Source: Syngnathus acus
Lineage: Eukaryota > Chordata > Actinopteri > Syngnathiformes > Syngnathidae
Direction of reading: 5' to 3'
DNA: 64,000 nt
Assembly (NCBI RefSeq): GCF_901709675.1
Contig: NC_051087.1
Span: forward strand, 17,298,067-17,362,066
The notes under the pieces were generated by a model, which was not told the DNA's origin, did not search any database, and was given only the letters and a program-made list of their open reading frames with translations. Position 1 is the first letter of the stretch, and each line of letters begins with the position of its first letter. The translations under genes were made by a program, and so were the position numbers. Shown here in pieces: positions 10,068 to 20,905 of this stretch.

Positions 10068-11096
10068 TGTTAGGGTTGATAGATTGGTTTGATCCTATGC
10101 TTATGTTGGAATTGTCAATCGTGCACTTATCTGATGTAAGTGACCGGCTCTCCGTTTAAAGGGTACAATTCTGTACTTTAGCCCCTCTGCAGTCACGCAG
10201 TCTGTAGGGGACACGAGAATTGATTTAAGCCTGTACGGAAAGAAGATTCGTTCCGAGTCTAAACGCTGTTCAGGTAACTAATCTATTGTTAGATTAATTC
10301 CGTCATTTCCGGACGCCAGTCCCGCTGAAATCAAAGAAACCCGAGGGTTGAGTAACTACTTTGTCGAGACCCAGGATCTCCTCGATCGCAGCCATTTCAG
10401 CGGCTCTCCTTTCCTATTAAGATTGTTGCTTTTGTTATCCGCTCGGAATAGTTTAGCTGTCTTTGTTAAGACCGCAGGAATTCGTTTATTTTCACTAGCG
10501 TACAATCACACTAGCTGAGCTTAAGTTAACGGTTTCGAACCAGATTCTGACACTCCCTGATATCAAGGATTAAAGCTGTCTTCATTTAAAAAAGAACTGA
10601 ACAGTTTAAAGTATGACTATGATAGAGAAACAAAAGAGATTTAAGGCATAAAAGATCAAAATAATCATTAATGGAAATTAAATGATTTTAAAGTAGAAAT
10701 ATAATGAATAAGCAAGAAAGAGAATTACAAGTTTCAATTGTTCGAACAACTAACAATAATTTCCACTCCATTCTCAATAGAGCAAAAATTATTCAGTCTC
10801 GAAGTTCTCTCGATTGAAAACTCAAAAATATAGTAAAACAAGGTAAGAGGCTCGAGGTCTAAAATGCTGTTTGGTGGAAAAGTCGAGTGATCAGTTCTCC
10901 TTGTTCCAAAATCCGAATTCTGTTTAAAAGAACAGGCTGGCCTAAAGAATGGAGATGACGACGCCCTAAAAATGGCTCCTCTCGTCTGCACCGAGGTTTT
11001 CATCTCCTATCCTGTCTTTGAGCTTAAAATTTGACTAAGTCCAATTTGAGGATAGTATAAATTCATCTTAACGGACCTAGGGTTAATGTCATAAAG

Positions 11097-11615
11097 AATG
11101 AAATCTATCTTTGTCTAATCGGCGTTCTCGACCCACGGCAGTAGCCACAGGGCCGCAACCCCTGTGGGGAGTCCGCTCCCTCGTGCTCGTCGGAACCAAC
11201 GACTTTCGCCATGCTAGCCCCGTGGTGACCATCTGCACGTGGTCATCTGCATCTGCACCCGACTGGGTGCCCAGGACGCTGCTCACACGTTTGCCTGCTT
11301 TGTGATGTTTTCACCGATTCACGACCACGGTCCATTGGGCGCCGTTGAGGCTATTTTGTGTGTTTTGGGGTGTTCTCTTGTATTGAGGGGTGCTGGTTGG
11401 CCGCTGTTACTTTTTTTCCTTTGTCTTTTAGCTTTGATTTGCTTTGATGGCTTTTATCTTGAGCACTTTCTGGCTTTCTTTGTGGCGCCGTTGTGTGGCA
11501 GCCTTATGAGAGCCTATTGAGTTGCGCTCATGCCATCTGTGTGTCTTTTGTATACCCACTCTGTGGTATGGATACTGCTGGGGCCTGAATTTCCCCACCC
11601 CTGGGGATCAATAAA

Positions 11616-11656
<41 letters not shown>
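11097..11656 (+). mobile_element. 3' end of a LINE ending in (AATC)n
   Basis: The right end reads CCCTGGGGATCAATAAATAT and then AATC repeats (11620-11656), the typical 3' terminus of a CR1/L2-group fish LINE. The upstream 500 bp is T-rich 3'-UTR-like sequence without recognisable coding motifs, so the left boundary is approximate. Confidence 0.5.
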
Positions 11657-11959
11657 CCCCTAATGGGGAAAGGCCACCGGCCGAGAGACAGCGATGCTCT
11701 TTGTCTGAACAAACCTTTTATACCAGTCCAGTTCGTGAATACTCTGCCTGCTTGGTCACGTACCAGTTTTTTTCCATGATGTCATACATTGGCCTCAGAT
11801 GACCCAAATGCTTCCAAAATAGACTGCACCTGCATCTCGGCCGGTCTCAACCGGATTCATCCAGATGAGGTGACCATGTTCTCACGGAAGTAACAATTTT
11901 CTCAGGGATGCTTCATCCTGTTTCCCACTGCCAAAACTTGTCAACTGTCCATCAACGTG

Positions 11960-12960
11960 ACATTTGCAAATGTTTTTTCTCTGACTTGTGTTCCGTCAAA
12001 CAGCATTCTGTGTATGCCTCAACTGGAAAAACGTGACCGAGGTCACGCTCCTGTGTGGGATCTCAGTCTTCCGCCACTTAGTATCACCATTAACCCTTTT
12101 CGCCTCCTTGTCTTCGCTCACATTTATACATTCATGTGTAAATGGAACATCAATATTACATACATGTTTGATACTGATCAAACATCGTGACAAGAATAAC
12201 ACATACTTTCACAATAGTCAATTTAACACATAATCATAACTATGATCGTGGATTCTCTTAAAGTTAAAGTTAAAGTTAAAAGTTAAAGTCCCAATGATCG
12301 TCACACACACACCTGGGTGTGGTGAAATTTGTCCTCTGCATTTAACCCATCCCCGTGTGATTTTAATCCATCCCCTGGGGGAGAGGGGAGCAGTGAGCAG
12401 CAGCGGTGCCGCACTCGGGAATCAGTTGGTGATCTAACCCCCCAATTCCAACCCTTAATGCTGAGTGCCAAGCAGGGAGGCAATGGGTCCCATTTTTTAT
12501 AGTCTTTGGTATGACCCGGCCGGGGTTTTGAACCCACAACCTTCCAGTCTCAGGGCGGACACTCTACCACTAGGCCACTGAGCTTAGTTAGCAGGTTAAA
12601 ACACTCAAGCATCTTCAAAATGTATTTTGACAAGCTGGTGACCTCTAGGTCAAGCTCAAGCGTGGGATTGCAGTCTTCCACCCATGGTATCACTGTCAGC
12701 CCCTTGTCCTTACTCAACTCTTAATACATTCATGTGTAAATGAAACATCAGTGCTATGATGCTGCTCAAGTTGCTACTAACTATACAGTATTGCAAAGCA
12801 GAATAAAATAAAGTATATTGCAGCTTACTCTAACTGTGATTAACATCTCTCATTCTCATTAGCTAACGATGAGCATGGGCTTCCCTAGTTAGCAAATTAA
12901 AATATTCAAGCAGTTTCAAAGTATATTATAGCAAAACAAAATAATATAACATAATCCAAA
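11960..12960. repeat. Diverged direct duplication, about 300-bp unit
   Basis: The block containing TACATTCATGTGTAAATG occurs near 12126 and 12726, each preceded by GGGAT..CAGTCTTCC and a TATCAC motif. The block TTAGTTAGCA..TTAAAA..CAAGCA occurs near 12585 and 12885. Copies are about 70 percent similar by eye. A SINE separates them. Confidence 0.55.
12258..12584 (-). mobile_element. tRNA-derived SINE, copy 1
   Basis: Read on the minus strand it opens AGCTCAGTGGCCTAGTGGTA (RNA polymerase III box A, TGGCCTAGTGG), has a box B like GGGTTCAAAACCC, a conserved body and a GTTAAA/TTTAAC-repeat tail. Four more copies are at 19680-20905, 35702-36011, 36398-36650 and 39115-39432. Confidence 0.85.
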
Positions 12961-13214
12961 ATTGTGTGTTGCTGTGCCTCAGAACAAGTCTTCACCTAAT
13001 CGATGACTTTTTAAACTATTAATTTACTATGTTAGGTCATTCTGACTTTGGCACCATCTTCTGGTGAAATTTGGAACGGGAATGGAGGTTTACTGGTTCA
13101 ACCAACAAAATCCCCTTAGTCAATTTAACAATAGTTAATTTTGAAGAACTAACTTTTAAGTAACCCCTACTCAGGCCCCCTTCTTCAGGTCTTCCATGTC
13201 AATCTTTGAAATTT

Positions 13215-15881
13215 CCATCCATCCATCCATCCATCCATCCATCCATCCATCCATCTTCTTCCGCTTATCCGGGGTCGGGTCGCGGGGGCAGCAGCTTCAG
13301 GAGGGACTCCCAGACTTCCCTCTCCCCAGCCACTTCATCTAGCTCATCCCGGGGGATCCCAAGGCGTTCCCAGGCCAGCCGAGAGACATAGTCTCTCCAG
13401 CGCGTCCTGGGTCGTCCCCGGGGTCTCCTACCGGTGGGACATGCCCGGAACACCTCCCCAGGGAGGCGTCCAGGAGGCATCCTGATGAGATGCCCGAGCC
13501 ACCTCATCTGGCTCCTCTCAACGTGGAGGAGTAGCGACTCTACTCCGAGTCTCTCCCGGATGACCGAACTTCTCACCCTATCTCTAAGGGAGAGCCCGGA
13601 CATCCTGCGGAGAAAACTCATTTCGGCCGCTTGTATCCGGGATCTCGTTCTTTCGGTCACGACCCATAGCTCGTGACCATAGGTGAGGGTAGGAGCGTAA
13701 ATCGACCGGTAAATTGAGAGCTTTGCCTTTTGGCTCAGCTCTCTCTTTACCACGACGGACCGGTACAGAGTCCGCATTACTGCCGAAGCTGCACCGATCC
13801 GCTTGTCGATCTCGCGCTCCATCCTCCCCTCACTCGTGAACAAGACCCCAAGATACTTAAACTCCTCCACTTGGGGCAGGATCTCATCCCCGATCCGGAG
13901 AGGGCATCCCACCCTTTTCCGATCGAGGACCATGGACTCGGATTTGGAGGTGCTGACCCTCATCCCGACCGCTTCACACTCGGCTGCGAACCGCTCCAGT
14001 GAGAGCTGGAGATCACGGCCTGAAGAAGCCAACAGCACAACGTCGTCTGCAAAAAGCAGAGACGCGATGCTGAGGTCCCCAAACCGGACACCCTCAACGC
14101 CTCGGCTGCACCTAGAAATTCTGTCCATAAAAATTATGAACAGAATCGGTGACAAAGGGCAGCCTTGGCGGAGTCCAACCCTCACCGGGAACGAATCCGA
14201 CTTACTGCCGGAAATGCGGACCAAACTCTGGCAACGGTGATACAGGGACCGAACCGCCCTTATCAGTTGGCTCGGTACCCCGTACTCCCGAAGCACCCCC
14301 CACAGAACCTCCCGAGGGACACGGTCGAACACCTTCTCCAAGTCCACAAAACACATGTGGACTGGTTGGGCGAACTCCCATGCACCCTCGAGGATCCTGT
14401 TGAGGGTGAAGAGCTGGTCCACTGTTCCACGGCCAGGACGAAAGCCACACTGTTCCTCCTGAATCCGAGGTTCGACCTCCCGACGGACCCTCCTCTCCAG
14501 CACCCCTGAATAGACCTTACCAGGGAGGCTGAGGAGTGTAATTCCCCTGTAATTGGAACACACCCTCCGGTCCCCCTTCTTAAAGAGGGGAACCACCACC
14601 CCAGTCTGCCAATCCAGAGGCACTGTCCCCGATGTCCACGCGATGCTGTAGAGACGTGTCAGCCATGACAGCCCCACAACATCCAGAGCCCTTAAGAAAT
14701 CCGGGCGGATCTCATCCACCCCCGGGGCCTTGCCACCGAGGAGTTTTTTAACTATCTCAGTGACTTCAACCCCAGAGATTGGAGAGTCCGCCTCAGAGTC
14801 CCCAGGCCCTGCTTCCACAATGGAAGGCGTGTCGGTGGAATTGAGGAGGTCTTCGAAGTATTCTCCCCACCGACACACGACGTCCCGAGTCGAGGTCAGC
14901 AGCACGCCATCTCCACTGTAAACAGTGTTGACGTTGCACTGCTTTCCCCTCCCGAGACGCCGGATGGTGGACCAGAATTTCCTCGAAGCCGTCTGGAAGT
15001 CATTCTCCATGGCCTCGCCAAACTCCTCCCACGCCCGGGTTTTTTCCTCAGCAACCGCCGAAGCCGCGTTCCGCTTGGCCACCCGGTACCTGTCAGCTGC
15101 CTCCGGAGTCCCGCAGGCCAAAACGGCCCGATAGGACTCCTTCTTCAGCTTGACGGCATCCCTTACCGCCGGTGTCCACCAGCGGGTTCGGGGATTGCCG
15201 CCACGACAGGCACCAATGACCTTACGGCCACAGCTCCGGTCGGCCGCCTCAACAATGGAGGCGCGGAACAAGGTCCACTCGGACTCAATGTCCCCCGCCT
15301 CCCCCGGGACGTGGGAAAAGCTCTGCCGGAGGTGGGAGTTGAAGCTCTTCCTGACAGGGGATTCCGCCAGACGTTCCCAGCAGACCCTCACAGAACGTTT
15401 GGGTCTGCCAGGTCGGACCGGCATCTTCCCCCACCATCGGAGCCAACCCACCACCAGGTGGTGATCAGTTGACAGCTCCGCCCCTCTCTTCGCCCGAGTG
15501 TCCAAAACATGCGGCCGCAAATCCGATGACACGACTACAAAGTCGATCATCGAACTGCGGCCTAGGGTGTCCTGGTGCCAAGTGCACACATGGACACCCT
15601 TATGTTTGAACATGGTGTTCATTATAGAAAATCCGTGTCGAGCACAGAAGTCCAATAATAGAACACCGCTCGGGTTCAGATCGGGGGGGCCGTTCCTCCC
15701 AATCACGCCCTTCCAGGTCTCACTGTCATTGCCCACGTGAGCATTGAAGTCACCCAGTAGAACGATGGAGTCCCCAGAAGGAGCGCCCTCCAGCACTTCC
15801 TCCAGGGACTCCAAAAAGGGTGGGTACTCTGAGCTGCCGTTTGGTGCATAGACGCAAACAACAGTCAGGACCCGTCCCCCC
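13215..15881 (-). mobile_element. Rex3 (RTE-clade LINE), 5'-truncated, frame open
   Basis: A perfect 13-bp duplication ATCTTTGAAATTT (13202-13214 and 15882-15894) bounds the element. On the minus strand its 3' end is a GATG repeat (13215-13256), as described for Rex3. Sequences matching the two commonly used Rex3 primer sites are present near 14147 (CGGTGACAAAGGGCAGCC) and 14592 (ACCACCCCAGTCTGCC). The 5' end is cut within the endonuclease domain, the usual outcome of target-primed reverse transcription. It inserted into the element at 10113-15984. Confidence 0.93.
13265..15881 (-). CDS. Rex3 endonuclease-reverse transcriptase, N-truncated
   Basis: One uninterrupted frame of about 870 codons covers the Rex3 part. 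It starts inside the APE endonuclease ([12 protein letters not shown]), with [10 protein letters not shown] and STDHHLVVG as catalytic blocks near residues 40 and 160. The RT domain follows, with [40 protein letters not shown] and the catalytic [10 protein letters not shown]. The C-terminal part contains [10 protein letters not shown] and RGRPRTRW. The protein nicks target DNA and copies its own RNA. The missing endonuclease N-terminus (GTWNVTSL block) is seen in the fragment at 51383-51892. Codons upstream of 15881 belong to the host element, so there is no genuine start. Not autonomous. Confidence 0.9.
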
Positions 15882-16349
15882 ATCTTTGAAATTTGGAATT
15901 TCATATTAGCCAATTCGTCGGGGCCAAATCCAGTACACACTCACGCACCATCTTTTACCATCCCATCCACCATGTAACTCGACAGAATGTAACCTGTAAT
16001 AATTAACCAAACGCATCCTGTCTTAACAAAGTAGTAGAACAAAGTGCTAAGATCCTTTGAACTGATTGACCAGCTGCAGAGGAAGCAATCAAAGTTGTTC
16101 TGTTTACACAACATCGTAAAATACCCCCTGCTATGATTTGACCAGAGGTCAGGGGTTTCACCCCGTTCCTGTCCACTCTCACCCCCACCCTGTTTCTCTC
16201 AATAAAAATGCTCTCGCAAAAGGCCTGAGTCAGGCCTCATTCGATCATCGCTGTATGCACAGCGACGAATGACTCTCCACTTGCAAGTGCTTAAAAGGGC
16301 ATACTGTCTCCCGTGTGGTTCTTGCAAAATAAGTTAGTGAGCACCACTC

Positions 16350-17035
16350 CATATATATATATATATTAGGGGTGTAAATCGCGGGTTTTGTCACGATACG
16401 ATATCATATCGATACAAAGGACCACGATACGATTATTGCCGATATCTTAAAGCCTGCTGTGATTCATTCACGATACATCACGATATAGTGCTCCACGATC
16501 GATATTTTTATTTTTATTTTTTTTTTTAAATAAAAAATATAGAACAATATCCTGATTCATACGCAAAATCAACAAGGTACTGCAAACTCTTTATTTAGGA
16601 AATTACAAGAGTATTGTAGTATACGAAGTGCTTATTTTAACACTGAACTTTATCAAATTCCTATATTTCTTCTCATATAAGTAAAGAAAAATGAATATTC
16701 TTTCTTTTTTTGTAATACCATTAACTTTAAAGTGCATTACTGAACTATTTATTTACAATAATTTTAATTGTCCGTTGAGCCATCTTTTCTTTGGAATCCA
16801 AAGTGCTTCCAAACGAATGACTTGAAGCCCAAAGGGGAGCGAATTTCCTCGTCTTCTTGGACACTAGCCATAGCACCAGCCCAGGAGCCGCGTAGTTGTC
16901 GGCTCCCCTTTCACTTGCCTGCTCTGCTCACAACACAGCACGCCGCGTACTGCTCCCGGAAAGAGGAAGCAAGCAACAATGAACTGGATTTCAAAATAAA
17001 GTCGCGTCTAATGTCCGAGGTCAAACACGCGCGTC
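16350..17035 (+). mobile_element. hAT-like element, one end (TAGGGGTGTAAATCGCGGG)
   Basis: After a TA microsatellite the sequence reads TAGGGGTGTAAATCGCGGG and then ACGATACGATATCATATCGA, the subterminal pattern of a common fish hAT. The stretch near 16785, ATCTTTTCTTTGGAATCCAA, recurs inside that family as I recall it. The opposite terminus is not visible. Confidence 0.5.
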
Positions 17036-17887
17036 ACTCGTCCAGCTTACTTTCACTTTCGTGGATTGAAGTCGGGCGCCGGCGCTCGGCCGGGTGGCTG
17101 TCCAGGGACGGTGGATGGGGCTCGGACAATGCTTTTACGCACGCCCGGGCCTACTCTACCGAGCTGTCTTTCAGCTCCGTGGATGGAAGTCGAGGGCCGG
17201 CGCTCAGCCGGGTGGCTGTCCGAGGACGGTGGATGGGCCTCGGTCATGGCTTTTACGCACGCCCGGTCTTATTCTATGGAGCTCTGTTTCACTTCCGTGG
17301 CTGGAAGTCCACGCCGCCACACGCCTGTAAGTTTGTTTTGTTAAATAAAGAGCCGTTTACCAAACCCACGTCTTTCCTTGAACTTTGTTAACGCGACAAT
17401 ATAGTTATATAGTAGATCTGTGGAATAACGACGAGGCTGACGTCAGGGCGCACGCGCGGCGATGTTGACAAAGGACGAGGAATTTGATCGATGGATTTAA
17501 TGATTTAGAGTGCACAGATGGTTTGATAACATTATTGCTTGTATAATAGTTATTTGATATATAATTTATATATCGTTATATGGGCCTGTGGAATATTTTT
17601 AAGTGCAAAAGCCGTCAGCGGCGCGCACGCATTGTTGACAAAGGACGATTGATGGATTTAATGAATTGGAGTGACGCAGATGGTTTCGCGCTGCTGTCGT
17701 CACTTGAAATTCAAATTACAGTAATCCCTTGCTACATTGCGGTTCGTTTATCGCGGTTTCATTTTTTTTTTTTTTTTTTTTTGAAATTGTTTGGAAAAAA
17801 AAACCACATATAAGTCGCTCCTGAGTATAAGTCGCCCCCCCACCCAAACTATGAAAAAAACCGCGACTTATAGTCCGAAAATTACGG
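17036..17887 (+). mobile_element. Pogo-like TA-target element A, right part
   Basis: The right end is GACTATAGTCC-type sequence ending CCGAAAATTACGG at 17887, followed by TA. Inside the end lies a second terminus-like block, CAGTAATCCCTTGCTACATT and GCGGTTCGTTTATCGCGG (17730-17760), resembling Tigger ends. Sequence 17040-17700 is collinear with 54580-55100. The left end is lost in or before the adjoining hAT-like sequence. Confidence 0.65.
17060..17290 (+). repeat. Two-unit tandem repeat, about 112 bp
   Basis: Two copies start near 17060 and 17172 and share CCGGGTGGCTGTCC, GACGGTGGATGGG and TTTTACGCACGCCCGG. The same double unit is at 54590-54715 and, inverted, at 24120-24300, so it is part of the pogo-like family and not a local satellite. 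Confidence 0.8.
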
Positions 17888-17897
17888 TATATATGTA

Positions 17898-17942
<45 letters not shown>

Positions 17943-18813
17943 GTAATTTTCGGACTATAAATCGCTCCGGAGTACAAGTCGCATCAGCCATAAAATGCCC
18001 AAAAATGTGAATAAAAACATATATAAGTCGCTCCGGAGTATAAGTCGCATTTTGGGGGGCAATTTATTCGACAAAATCCAACACCAAGAACAGTCATGAA
18101 CGAGCAACAACAGGCTAAACGATAGGTATGCTAACGTGACATAAACACAAACGAAGAGCTGAGAATGGCCCTGACGTAAAATTCAGAGTTATTCAAAAAA
18201 CTATTACATAAATAAAACGTTAATAAAACCATCTGTGTCACTCCAATTCATTAAATCCATCGATCGTCCTTTGTCAACAATGCGTGCGCGCCGCTGACGG
18301 CTTTTGCACTTAAAAATATTCCACAGGCCCATATAACGATATATAAATTATATATCAAATAACTATTATACAAGCAATGTTGACAAAGGACGAGGAATTT
18401 GATCGATGGATTTAATGATTTAGAGTGCACAGATGGTTTGATAACATTATTGCTTGTATAATAGTTATTTGATATATAATTTATATATCGTTATATGGGC
18501 CTGTGGAATATTTTTAAGTGCAAAAGCCGTCAGCGGCGCGCACGCATTGTTGACAAAGGACGATTGATGGATTTAATGAATTGGAGTGACGCAGATGGTT
18601 TCGCGCTGCTGTCGTCACTTGAAATTCAAATTACAGTAATCCCTTGCTACATTGCGGTTCGTTTATCGCGGTTTCATTTTTTTTTTTTTTTTTTTTTTGA
18701 AATTGTTTGGAAAAAAAAACCACATATAAGTCGCTCCTGAGTATAAGTCGCCCCCCCACCCAAACTATGAAAAAAACCGCGACTTATAGTCCGAAAATTA
18801 CGGTATATATGTA

Positions 18814-18852
<39 letters not shown>

Positions 18853-19282
18853 GTAATTTTCGGACTATAAATCGCTCCGGAGTACAAGTCGCATCAGCCA
18901 TAAAATGCCCAAAAATGTGAATAAAAACATATATAAGTCGCTCCGGAGTATAAGTCGCATTTTGGGGGGCAATTTATTCGACAAAATCCAACACCAAGAA
19001 CAGTCATGAACGAGCAACTACAGGCTAAACGATAGGTATGCTAACGTGACATAAACACAAACGAAGAGCTGAGAATGGCCCTGACGTAAAATTCAGAGTT
19101 ATTCAAAAAACTATTACATAAATAAAACGTTAATAAAACCATCTGTGTCACTCCAATTCATTAAATCCATCGATCGTCCTTTGTCAACAATGCGTGCGCG
19201 CCGCTGACGGCGCTTGCACTTCAAAATATTCCACAGGCCCATATAACGATATATAAATTATATATCAAATAACTATTATATA
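17463..19282. repeat. 0.9-kb tandem duplication made of inverted arms
   Basis: The unit starting TTGACAAAGGACGAGGAATT at 17465 repeats at 18380. The two units are almost identical apart from the length of a TA tract. Within each unit the left arm (for example 17540-17690) is the reverse complement of the right arm (18230-18370), with CCGTAATTTTCGGACTATAA ends facing each other across a TA tract. The stretch can fold into long hairpins. Confidence 0.85.
17941..18803. mobile_element. Pogo-like TA-target element B, both ends present
   Basis: It runs from CCGTAATTTTCGGACTATAA at 17941 to TTATAGTCCGAAAATTACGG at 18803, each end bordered by TA within a (TA)n tract. It is 863 bp, and its two halves are inverted relative to each other. 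It has no full frame; peptide-like stretches are translations of the arms. Confidence 0.7.
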
Positions 19283-19415
19283 AGCAATAATGTTCTCAAA
19301 CCATCTGTGTCACTCCAAATCATTAAATCCATCGATCGTCCTTTGTCAACAATGGGTGCGCGCAGCTGACGGCGCTTGCACTTCAAAATATTCCACAGGC
19401 CCATATACTACTACT

Positions 19416-19675
19416 AGGCCTTTTCATTCCTTTCGGAACATAGGCCATCGATGAAGAGTTTCCACCCTCATCTGTCTTGTGCCATTTTCTCCAGCTGTTT
19501 CCACGTCAGTCCCATCTTCTTGACGTCCAGCTCTGTGCTCCTTCTCCAGTTGTTTTTGGGTCTCCCTCTGCTTCTTTTGCCTTGTGGGTTCCATGTTAAC
19601 GCCTGTTTGGTTATAGCCATGTTGTTTTTTCTCAGGGTATGTCCTATCCAGCTCCACTTCCTCCTTCAAAACCTG
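19416..19675 (-). pseudogene. C-terminal end of the LINE protein beyond the SINE
   Basis: On the minus strand one frame reads [20 protein letters not shown] and then [15 protein letters not shown], the conserved C-terminal zinc-knuckle-like block of such LINE proteins. One internal TGA (after MAQDR) precedes GWKLFIDGLCSERNEKA and the terminal stop. It completes the frame at 20906-23729, from which it is separated by the SINE/hAT insertion. Confidence 0.8.
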
Positions 19676-19982
19676 TATTTAGATTAAAAGATTAAAGTCC
19701 CAATGATTGTCACACACACATCTGGGTGTGGTGAAATTTGTCCTCTGCATTTAACCCATCCCCATGTGATTTTAATCCATCCCCTGGGGGAGAGGGGAGC
19801 AGTGAGCAGCAGCGATGCCGCGCTCGGGAATCATTTGGTGATCTAACCCCCCAATTCCAACCCTTAATGCTGAGTGCCAAGCAGGGAGGCAATGGGTCCC
19901 ATTTTTATAGTCTTTGGTATGACCCGGCCGGGGTTTGAACCCACAACCTTCCAGTCTCCGGGCGGACACTCTACCACTAGGC

Positions 19983-20704
19983 CAGCGGTGGCCAACCCGC
20001 GGCTCGCGAGCCGCATGCGGCTCTTTGGCTAGTTTCATGCGGCTCTTTTACGTTCATATCAACATTTGTGTTTATTTTTCGTGCGTATTTGCTTCGCTTG
20101 AGTTCAATATGGTATTTTGGTCAAACGCGCATGCGCGTGAGGTGAAATCCCGCAAAGGAGGAGGGACAAACAGAGCGATTGGTTTTGCTGGCTTTTTAAT
20201 GGATGGCGACTGTGACTACGGGGGCCCATTAGGTCCAGAAAAGCTGACAAGACACTTGCCAAAATGGCAAGGAAAGAATGCACAGCTAAACGAATATATG
20301 ACGATGAACACAGGACGTTTTTAACAGAGTTAAAGTTGTTTTTTGTTGAACGCTATGGCAAGCCATTCTGCCTCTGCTTGGAACATTGCACGGGCTAAAA
20401 AGCCAAACAATGAAGTGGAGTTCGTTGAAATATGCCTCAGTGACGTTATTGAAATCTTGTCTCCTGAAAACGACAAACTAAAACGAATGGTCTGTCCCGC
20501 CACACATAGTAAGTGAAAAAACTTATGTTTTTGTTTGTGGAATTTGTTGAACTGAGAGTTTGTCTGTGTGAGACAATGCACACAATGTTCATTGTTGAAA
20601 ATGTGGTCTTTGGTCTGTGGTTTTAGTACTGTAGGAGTCAATTTGTCATTATCATGTTGGTGCGTGACATAATAATGTCACACAATAAATTTGGCTGAGC
20701 AGAG

Positions 20705-20768
<64 letters not shown>

Positions 20769-20887
20769 GCGTGCGCGTGTGTGTGTGTGGGGGGGGTGTT
20801 CATGTGTGCTCATGTGTATGATGTGGCTCTTTGCGATGACACAGTAAAAAATGTGGCTCTTAGTCTCTGACTGGTTGGCCACCCCTG
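19983..20887 (+). mobile_element. Non-autonomous hAT, ends CAGCGGTGGCCAACC / GGTTGGCCACCCCTG
   Basis: An exact 8-bp duplication CACTAGGC (19975-19982 and 20888-20895) bounds the 905-bp element. From 20263 the plus strand encodes a transposase start, MARKECTAKRIYDDEHRTF and then LKLFFVERYGKPFC, before decaying near 20400. A GT microsatellite lies inside (20707-20790). The internal sequence is also found, inverted, in the hAT at 28029-29381, which has different ends. Confidence 0.9.
20707..20790 (+). repeat. (GT)n microsatellite
   Basis: About 40 GT units with a few GC interruptions at the right end. On the minus strand they prolong the LINE frame with an artefactual HTHTHT stretch. Confidence 0.95.
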
Positions 20888-20905
20888 CACTAGGCCACTG
20901 AGCTG

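Larger units (their letters stand above)
10113..15984. mobile_element. 5,872-bp TG...CA element of unknown class
   Basis: The insertion begins TGTCAATCG, ends CTCGACA and is flanked by a perfect 4-bp duplication GAAT (10109-10112 and 15985-15988). TG...CA ends with a 4-bp target site suggest a retrovirus-like LTR element or a solo LTR, but I found no long terminal repeat, primer site or coding domain of its own. It holds later insertions: a LINE 3' end (to 11656), a SINE (12258-12584) and Rex3 (13215-15881). Subtracting these leaves about 2.3 kb. About 10160-10220 can form a hairpin (AGCCCCTCTGCA with TGTAGGGG). 10560-11095 shows nothing recognisable. Confidence 0.6.
10068..16349 (+). mobile_element. 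3' LTR of the same ERV, split by a 5.9-kb insertion
   Basis: The first 45 bp (10068-10112, TGTTAGGG to GGAAT) follow the polypurine tract. The rest resumes at 15985 (GAATGTAACCTGTAATAATT) and runs to 16349, including AATAAAAATGC near 16202. The last few bases (TAACA) are replaced by a TA microsatellite. Joining the two pieces and removing one GAAT gives an LTR collinear with 8829-9241. Confidence 0.9.
19680..20905 (-). mobile_element. tRNA-derived SINE, copy 2, split by a hAT
   Basis: The SINE body 19682-19982 reads as copy 1 on the minus strand. Its tRNA-like head resumes at 20896 (CACTGAGCT) after a hAT insertion. It interrupts the LINE reading frame after the codons for RTKQETIEI; GAGATACC against AAATACAGG is a weak target duplication. 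Box A is interrupted by the hAT, so Pol III activity should be lost. Confidence 0.85.

Noticed and set aside
13434-15740. Plus-strand open frames across Rex3
   Set aside because: Shadows of the minus-strand LINE frame.
15882-15940. N-terminal extension of the Rex3 frame ([13 protein letters not shown]...)
   Set aside because: These codons lie beyond the target duplication and belong to the host element, not to Rex3.
16768-17391. 207-codon open frame as a host gene
   Set aside because: It crosses a hAT-like end, a tandem repeat and pogo-like sequence that recur elsewhere in the window.
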